Below the pieces are notes generated by a model, which worked only from the letters and a program-made list of their open reading frames with translations, ran no database searches and was not told the DNA's origin. A stretch of DNA of 21,037 nucleotides from Alphaproteobacteria bacterium (GTDB taxonomy: Bacteria > Pseudomonadota > Alphaproteobacteria > Paracaedibacterales > CAIOTO01). Position numbers and translations under genes: made by a program. The first letter of the stretch is position 1. The number at the start of each line of letters is the position of its first letter. Shown piece after piece: positions 16,046 to 21,037 of this stretch. The stretch covers positions 21,413 to 42,449 of the forward strand of contig JANRCF010000052.1 in assembly GCA_030727085.1 (NCBI GenBank), given 5' to 3'.

Positions 16046-16322
16046 AAAGCTTAATTCCTTCTTGTTCAATCGCTTGCTTAATCGAGAAATCATCATCCAT
16101 CTCACCAAGTCTCAAGCAATCACTTTTAAGAAACGTATCTGCACCATCACTAATACCAAAAATATGCAACCAATCTTTCGCGGTAACGAGAGGACAGTAA
16201 AGCGCGAGATCAATGTCGGCTCTGTCCTGATTATCACCGCGCACACGTGAATCAAACAACCAAATTTGCTAAATCAAAGGTTGCTGTGTCAATTCGTGAA
16301 AAAATACGTAATCTGTGATTTT
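16032..16322 (-). pseudogene. Broken MNT-type nucleotidyltransferase domain protein
   Basis: The minus-strand frame reads QIWLFDSRVRGDNQDRADID from 16268 and goes on to LKSDCLRLGEMDDD and IKQAIEQEGIKLYEQQ, matching the MNT nucleotidyltransferase pattern LFGSRARGD...SDIDLAL and its usual EGV-LYE ending. Two single-base changes break it: TAG at 16269-16271 interrupts YVFFHELTQQPLI-QIWLF, and the key Gly of GSR is Asp. The same frame continues upstream of the TAG with family-like residues (to about 16322), so the intact gene was longer. MNT proteins are usually antitoxins or regulators paired with a HEPN toxin; no HEPN gene is next to it. A truncated 75-residue product from TTG 16259 is possible but would lack the catalytic motif. 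Confidence 0.65.
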
Positions 16323-16466
16323 TACTGATGTTCCCAAAGCAAAAGCAAATGTGATCAGCTTTTGCAAGCAAACACTATCACAGTATAAAGCTCACGCGCT
16401 CAACATACAACAATATGGAATGAGATCAAAAGTAATCGAATATATTATTTAAGTGATTGAATGATT
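16046..16466. other. 421-bp stretch between coq7 and the DUF2628 gene
   Basis: The left part is the nucleotidyltransferase pseudogene. The right part (about 16323-16466) has no gene. It contains an 8-bp inverted repeat GCAAAAGC / GCTTTTGC (16339-16365) without a T tract on either side, so it is not a good terminator. Confidence 0.55.
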
Positions 16467-17345
16467 TTACTCATGACGCACTCTGCCGTACGTAACTCCA
16501 TTCAACTTTTGTTCTGATAAAATATGCTGCCTCAGCGCTATCCTTGCTTTGAAAACGTCGACAATGCGTACAATGATCTCTAAAAACACATACACCAGTA
16601 AAAAAGCACAAAATACGACAAGTAAATCAATCAGAACACGCTCTTTTTGCCAAACAATCTCTGCATGATAATGCATGGAATAGAGCAATGAGACAGATTT
16701 CATCCAAAGGAATACATAGCCATAGAATTTTACAGTTTTCCAAAACCACGCAGGCAAGACTTTTGATGTACCACTGATTTTAGCCAGATGATAGCCCTTG
16801 CGCATTTTTTTGCGAATATGTCTTACATACAGCCTATTTCCAAAAAAACCAAGACACATTCCGAAAAGCTGGTGCACACAAAAAAGTATACCCATAAAAA
16901 TGGTGCTATGACTAAGGCCACTCATAATGAGATGCGTACAATTTGACCAAAACGTTGGCAAAGGCTGAACAAGATCAAAATACCCCACTACCGCTAGCCC
17001 GTATGACTCAAGCAGTTGAGTAAAAACTCTTTGATCAATTTTGAGTGATAAAATAAGGATATCCAAAGGATACGTTCTGTACCAATAATTTGCTAAAAAA
17101 CCCACACATAAAAAATAAAGTGAGATCGTGATAAATGCATACAAATACATTCTTCGGTATAACAGCCATGCACCGCCAAAAAATAAACTAGCATGATTAT
17201 ATCCTGCCGGCTTTCCTGCGTTAATCCGCTCGAAAGCAGAACGATAAAATTGATCTTCGAAGCTTATTTCACTACCAAGTGGACATGGCCCATTGCTAAT
17301 AAGCTTTGTAAAGTCGTCAGAGGAATAATATATATTTTTACTCAT
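16467..17345 (-). CDS. DUF2628 family integral membrane protein
   Basis: A 292-residue protein. The signature NHASLFFGGAWLLYRRMY (50-67) and the later GFFGNRLYVRHIRKKMRKG (166-184) match the DUF2628 family, an uncharacterised group of inner-membrane proteins common in Alphaproteobacteria. Hydrophobic segments lie at about 68-88, 147-170, 207-224 and 236-262, with a basic loop after the second. Most relatives are shorter; here the C-terminal half has an extra membrane pair. There is no ribosome site: the ATG follows a perfect -10 by 8 bp, suggesting a leaderless mRNA. It lies 66 bp after dsbB on the same strand but with its own promoter. Function unknown. Confidence 0.75.
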   Translation of the reverse strand: MSKNIYYSSDDFTKLISNGPCPLGSEISFEDQFYRSAFERINAGKPAGYNHASLFFGGAWLLYRRMYLYAFITISLYFLCVGFLANYWYRTYPLDILILSLKIDQRVFTQLLESYGLAVVGYFDLVQPLPTFWSNCTHLIMSGLSHSTIFMGILFCVHQLFGMCLGFFGNRLYVRHIRKKMRKGYHLAKISGTSKVLPAWFWKTVKFYGYVFLWMKSVSLLYSMHYHAEIVWQKERVLIDLLVVFCAFLLVYVFLEIIVRIVDVFKARIALRQHILSEQKLNGVTYGRVRHE

Positions 17346-17353
17346 AATAATTT

Positions 17354-17382
17354 ATTATACAATATATAAATGCATAATTCAA
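17354..17382 (-). promoter_or_regulatory. Promoter giving a leaderless DUF2628 transcript
   Basis: On the minus strand -35 TTGAAT (17377-17382) and a perfect -10 TATAAT (17354-17359) are 17 bp apart. Only AAATTATT separates the -10 from ATG 17343-17345, so transcription should start at or within two bases of the start codon. Confidence 0.55.
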
Positions 17383-17411
17383 TAATATTATAAAACAAAA
17401 TATTGATCTGC

Positions 17412-17957
17412 TTAAATATTCCGACAATACTTTCGACAGACACAACCCACGCTCAAGAATCCTAACATCCCTAGATACAACACAAACGTCCAAATCGTTG
17501 CTGACACACCAAAAATGCGCCAATTGACTTCATCACAGCGAACAATAGTTGTTGATTGGTTTTTCATTTTCTCACGAAATGCTTTGATTTGATCAGCCTG
17601 CGATGCTTTTGCGTCAACTACCGGCGCGGTAGCACTGCATGCATCAGGACCCTTCCACCAATGCTGTTCAACACCTATGTGATACCCAGCGATTGAAAAC
17701 CCTGCCAGTAAAATAAGAGCATAAACCCAGCTAAACGCACGTGCTTGCGCAAAAAAACCTATAACCGAAGCCCCGATCAGGCCAAGCATTATATACCGTT
17801 GATACGTGCATAGTACACATGGCTTAACACCCCAGAAATGCTCTGCCGCCAATGCAAAAATAAGTGAAACAAGTGCAACCGAAAATGAAACAAAGGCTAT
17901 TCCTCGGGGTGTTGTTAGACAATTAAAAATCTTACTAAAACAATGTGTGGTCGTCAT
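17412..17957 (-). CDS. dsbB: Disulfide bond formation protein B
   Basis: DsbB reoxidises DsbA in the periplasm and passes electrons to ubiquinone. The 181-residue protein has four membrane helices (about 19-40, 55-70, 76-95, 149-174). The first periplasmic CxxC is CVLC (47-50) followed by the conserved YQR. The second loop carries the pair C107 (GPDACS) and C141 (VRCDE). I place the start at ATG 17955-17957, which overlaps the stop of yqaA as ATGA; a frame start further upstream at 18137 would run inside yqaA and adds no family match. Two extra cysteines lie at the C terminus (C172/C174/C178 cluster). DsbA is not in the window. Confidence 0.93.
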   Translation of the reverse strand: MTTTHCFSKIFNCLTTPRGIAFVSFSVALVSLIFALAAEHFWGVKPCVLCTYQRYIMLGLIGASVIGFFAQARAFSWVYALILLAGFSIAGYHIGVEQHWWKGPDACSATAPVVDAKASQADQIKAFREKMKNQSTTIVRCDEVNWRIFGVSATIWTFVLYLGMLGFLSVGCVCRKYCRNI

Positions 17958-18571
17958 CCAGTAATCAGCTTTATTAAAATGAACCCACCTATAATTAAAG
18001 CAAAAGATGCCAGCAAACACCAGCCTAAATAGCGATCCATCAACTGTTTTGCGTGTGATCCAAATTTCCAAAGCAATGCCGCAAGCAAATAAAAACGAAA
18101 TGCCCTGGCAATAACAGATGCCCCAACGAATAACCAAAATGGATAATTTGCCATACCACTAGCGATTGTCACGATTTTATAGGGCACTGGTGTCAACCCT
18201 TTAAGAACGATAATCCAAAAACCCCATTCATTATAGCCTTGATGAAATTTTGCCGCTCCTGCTTGCAAATGATAGAGCTCAATCAGCCACTGGCCAACCG
18301 TCGCATACAACGCCGACCCAATAAAATAACCTAACGCACCACCAAGTACAGATGCCACGGTTCCCCAAAATGCCAACCGCCAGGCAAGACTGCGATTTGC
18401 CACAACCATAGGGATCATCATTAAATCTGGGGGTAATGGAAAAAATGAACTTTCCGCAAATGCAACACCTAGAAAAATCCAAAAAGCCTTTGGTGAATTC
18501 GCATTATCCAATGTCTTGTTGTAAAGCCTATAAAGCCAACCTTGTTGCTTTGGTTTCACACAAACATCCAT
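17954..18571 (-). CDS. YqaA/DedA family (VTT domain) membrane protein
   Basis: A 205-residue inner-membrane protein of the DedA/VTT superfamily, YqaA branch. Landmarks are FAESSFFPLPPDL (38-50), a Gly-rich helix GTVASVLGGALGYFIG (70-85), and KGLTPVPYKIVTIASG (124-139), where the acidic and Pro-rich re-entrant motifs are expected. DedA-type proteins are linked to lipid-carrier or phospholipid flipping and membrane energetics; the YqaA role is not settled. Its start codon overlaps the lepA stop by one base (TAATG, 18569-18573) and its stop overlaps the dsbB start, so all three are translated in a coupled way. YqaA next to DsbB recurs in Alphaproteobacteria, as I recall. Confidence 0.9.
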   Translation of the reverse strand: MDVCVKPKQQGWLYRLYNKTLDNANSPKAFWIFLGVAFAESSFFPLPPDLMMIPMVVANRSLAWRLAFWGTVASVLGGALGYFIGSALYATVGQWLIELYHLQAGAAKFHQGYNEWGFWIIVLKGLTPVPYKIVTIASGMANYPFWLFVGASVIARAFRFYLLAALLWKFGSHAKQLMDRYLGWCLLASFALIIGGFILIKLITG

Positions 18572-20379
18572 TAATCGTCCCCCATCTTAAGCGCTGCAAT
18601 AAATGCGCTTTGTGGAATTTCAACGTTACCAAATTGACGCATACGTTTTTTACCTGCCTTTTGCTTATCAAGCAATTTGCGCTTACGGCTAATATCACCG
18701 CCATAACATTTAGCGGTTACGTCTTTGCTCATTGCCGAAATATTTTCGCGTGCAATAATTTTACCGCCAATGGCCGCTTGCACGGCAATTTTAAAAAGTT
18801 GTTTTGGGATAAGGTCTTTCAAACGCACACATAACATACGACCACGCGCCTCTGCTTGACTGCGATGAAGAATCATTGACAAAGCATCAACAGGTTCTGC
18901 ATTTACCAGGATATTCACCTTCACCAAATCGCCTTCGCGATATTCATCCACTTGATAATCAAATGATGCATAACCGCGACTAACGGATTTCAGACGATCA
19001 TAAAAGTCAAACACAACCTCATTAAGTGGCAATTTGTAAATAGCCATCGCACGATTACCAACATATGTTAGGTCTATTTGCTCACCACGACGTTCAGTGC
19101 ATAAGGTTAGAATTGATCCTAAATAATCATCTGGCACCATAATTGTGGCACGAATCCATGGCTCTTCAATTTTATCAATTTTAACCACATCCGGCATATC
19201 GGCTGGGTTATGCAACTCAATCATCGTTCCATTCGTCATGTGCATACGATACACAACACTTGGTGCCGTCGTAATTAGATCTAGATTAAATTCACGCTCG
19301 AGTCGTTCTTGAATAATCTCAAGATGGAGCAAACCTAAGAAGCCACAGCGGAACCCATATCCTAGCGCTGTTGAACTTTCAGCCTCGAAATGGAAACTTG
19401 CATCGTTCAAATGAAGCTTTGCAAGGCAATCGCGAAGACGTTCAAACTCGGCTGCATCGCTTGGAAATAATCCACAAAACACAACAGGAACCGATGGCTT
19501 AAACCCTGTCAAAGCTGATTCCGTTTGACGTCGCTCTTCCGTAATTGTGTCACCGACATTGCAATCTGCCACGTGCTTAATGCTGGCTGTGAAGAAACCA
19601 ACCTCACCTGGGTAGAGCGCCGGCACGATCGTTTGCTTTGGTGTAAAATAACCAACACGGTCAACTTCATGCGTAGAACCACTATTCATCATGCGAATTT
19701 TCTGACCGGCTTTTAAGGTGCCTTCCATAATGCGAACAAGAATGATTACGCCAAGATATGTATCGTACCAGCTATCCACCAACAACGCTTTGAGCGGCCT
19801 GTTTTTTGTATCATCACCGAATTCTGATTTAGGGGCTGGCAGGCGCGTCACGATCGCCTCGAGCACATCAGGAATACCAAGCCCTGTCTTAGCTGAAATA
19901 TGCACGGCTTCTGACGCATCAATACCGATCACTTCTTCAATTTGAGCAATCACACGTTCTGGTTCTGCTGCAGGTAAGTCAATCTTATTAAGAATTGTTA
20001 CGATTTCATGATTGTTATCAATCGCTTGATACACGTTTGCAAGCGTTTGCGCTTCAACGCCTTGACTGGCATCCACCACTAAAAGCGAACCCTCACAGGC
20101 CGCCAACGAACGGCTAACTTCATACGCAAAGTCAACATGCCCTGGTGTATCCATCAAATTGAGATAATATGTTTCACCATCCTTCGCCTTATACGTCAAC
20201 CGCACCGTTTGCGCTTTAATCGTAATACCACGCTCACGTTCAATATCCATCGAATCGAGAACTTGTTCTTTCATTTCACGGTTTTCAAGCCCGCCACACA
20301 ATTGAATAAGACGGTCAGCAAGTGTTGATTTTCCATGATCAATGTGGGCAACGATCGAGAAGTTTCTAATGTTTTTCAT
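18571..20379 (-). CDS. lepA: Elongation factor 4 (LepA), ribosome back-translocase GTPase
   Basis: LepA is a translational GTPase that binds ribosomes and has been linked to back-translocation and to 30S assembly. The 602-residue protein is of normal length. It has G1 AHIDHGKST (11-19), switch I with DIERERGIT (45-53), G3 DTPGH (77-81), G4 NKID (131-134) and SAK in G5. Domain II, two EF-G-like domains and the LepA-specific basic C-terminal domain follow, with YGGDISRKRKLL and GKKRMRQFG near the end. The start at 20379 has no clear Shine-Dalgarno. It is the first gene of the lepA-yqaA-dsbB operon. Confidence 0.98.
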   Translation of the reverse strand: MKNIRNFSIVAHIDHGKSTLADRLIQLCGGLENREMKEQVLDSMDIERERGITIKAQTVRLTYKAKDGETYYLNLMDTPGHVDFAYEVSRSLAACEGSLLVVDASQGVEAQTLANVYQAIDNNHEIVTILNKIDLPAAEPERVIAQIEEVIGIDASEAVHISAKTGLGIPDVLEAIVTRLPAPKSEFGDDTKNRPLKALLVDSWYDTYLGVIILVRIMEGTLKAGQKIRMMNSGSTHEVDRVGYFTPKQTIVPALYPGEVGFFTASIKHVADCNVGDTITEERRQTESALTGFKPSVPVVFCGLFPSDAAEFERLRDCLAKLHLNDASFHFEAESSTALGYGFRCGFLGLLHLEIIQERLEREFNLDLITTAPSVVYRMHMTNGTMIELHNPADMPDVVKIDKIEEPWIRATIMVPDDYLGSILTLCTERRGEQIDLTYVGNRAMAIYKLPLNEVVFDFYDRLKSVSRGYASFDYQVDEYREGDLVKVNILVNAEPVDALSMILHRSQAEARGRMLCVRLKDLIPKQLFKIAVQAAIGGKIIARENISAMSKDVTAKCYGGDISRKRKLLDKQKAGKKRMRQFGNVEIPQSAFIAALKMGDD

Positions 20380-20403
20380 AGGGTTTATACTTTATCAATT
20401 CTG

Positions 20404-20409
20404 ATTATA
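20404..20409 (-). promoter_or_regulatory. Candidate -10 of the lepA operon
   Basis: A perfect TATAAT on the minus strand lies 24 bp before the lepA start. No good -35 is found at 16-18 bp upstream (TTAAGG at best), so this is weak. Confidence 0.3.
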
Positions 20410-20595
20410 TGGGAATAAAAATGTCACCCTTAAAGATAGCTGAGACACCTCCGAGTTTCAATGAAATTCAGAAATGTAGCGGTTTTGATTTATATATCGA
20501 GACAAAATAAGGGATGATGCAATCGCATTAATTAAATCAAAATTTTCTTCATCACAAAACTAAATATTATGGACAAAATACGATGATACAAAGCA

Positions 20596-21037
20596 TTAAT
20601 GCCTATATTTTGAAAGCGCATCATTCACTGCCTTTGTCACATTTCCTTCGTAGCTGATTACGTGAACTAAATTTCCTGGGTGCTTTGTTTGCACCTCAGC
20701 AAACAGGGCACCTAGTTTTTTCGCCATTTGCCAACCTTTTATACCGGTAATCTTTAGGGATTTTCTCGCTAACACAGCCGTTTCAATTTCAGGCGTCAAA
20801 GATTTTATAGCTGTAGGTGATGTGTTGCTACAATCAATATCAAACGATTGTGCAGATGGTAATTCCGGGCATTTTAAATCAAGGGGCTCCTCTTTAATAA
20901 AAAGATTATCGAGTCGAATACGTCCGTAGAGCACATTATCATGAACCTTTTCCAGCACACAAAATGAATCATAAACACGCCCATCCGCCTGTTCTAAAAT
21001 GAAGTGCAACACCCTAAGATGGTTAGTGACAAAACTA
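20596..21037 (-). CDS. Unknown protein, 5' end beyond the window
   Basis: A minus-strand frame ends at TAA near 20596 and stays open to the window edge. A GTG at 21010-21012 could start a 138-residue product, but the frame continues upstream with SFVTNHLRV, so the gene is probably longer and partial here. The visible part is mixed alpha/beta (LHFILEQADGRVYDSF near the start, LVHVISYEGNVTKAVNDALS near the end) with three cysteines. I recognise no family. It lies 216 bp upstream of lepA on the same strand; that gap holds no gene. Confidence 0.6.
   Translation of the reverse strand, partial: SFVTNHLRVLHFILEQADGRVYDSFCVLEKVHDNVLYGRIRLDNLFIKEEPLDLKCPELPSAQSFDIDCSNTSPTAIKSLTPEIETAVLARKSLKITGIKGWQMAKKLGALFAEVQTKHPGNLVHVISYEGNVTKAVNDALSKYRH

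Noticed and set aside
16339..16365. GCAAAAGC / GCTTTTGC hairpin as terminator of the DUF2628 gene
   Set aside because: No T tract follows on the minus strand and it lies about 100 bp past the stop; it may be a chance repeat or part of the pseudogene.
17338..17523. Minus-strand open frame overlapping the dsbB end
   Set aside because: It is an out-of-frame shadow of dsbB with no family texture.

Overview
The window looks like chromosome of an AT-rich alphaproteobacterium, most plausibly a host-associated or Rickettsiales/Holosporales-like lineage. The evidence is the gene set: a COQ7-type diiron ubiquinone hydroxylase, a malic enzyme-phosphotransacetylase fusion, an RMND1/DUF155 protein, an alphaproteobacterial-type glutathione S-transferase tail, a YqaA-DsbB pair and DUF2628. 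Decaying genes and an imperfect palindromic intergenic repeat point the same way. The lineage is inferred from protein texture only; no rRNA is present. There is no phage, IS element, CRISPR array or obvious defence island.

Layout. Positions 1-189 hold the end of a GST gene (+). Almost everything else is on the minus strand, so transcription runs right to left. The exception is a secreted Lys/Ala-rich protein (1551-2357, +). On the left are folP with tRNA-Lys just upstream of it, then trhO, a small DUF378 membrane protein, an HtrA/Deg protease and a short HPF-like ribosome hibernation factor. Positions 6064-6482 carry no intact gene but may hold a decayed gene. The middle holds a LysE/RhtB exporter behind the DUF155 gene, then maeB and mfd. 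Positions 13893-14395 are non-coding and contain a palindromic repeat and a terminator. Next come a MerR-family regulator with a clear MerR-type operator, coq7, and a broken MNT-type nucleotidyltransferase that overlaps the coq7 start. On the right are a DUF2628 membrane protein, an overlapping lepA-yqaA-dsbB operon, and an unknown gene that runs off the window.

How the genes connect. Several act on the cell envelope and its proteins: HtrA for periplasmic quality control, DsbB for disulfide formation, the DedA-type YqaA, and the secreted protein with a close Cys pair that could be a Dsb substrate. Others act on translation: tRNA-Lys, TrhO (wobble uridine modification), HPF and LepA. Ubiquinone made with COQ7 is the electron acceptor of DsbB. 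The rest is housekeeping: folate (FolP), C4/C3 carbon interconversion (MaeB) and transcription-coupled repair (Mfd).

I see no convincing new multi-gene system. The best leads are the DUF155/RMND1-LysE pair, the MerR regulator with its operator, a DUF2628 promoter that would give a leaderless mRNA, the nucleotidyltransferase pseudogene at coq7, a lipobox-bearing HtrA, and a GC-rich non-coding island near 3529-3628.
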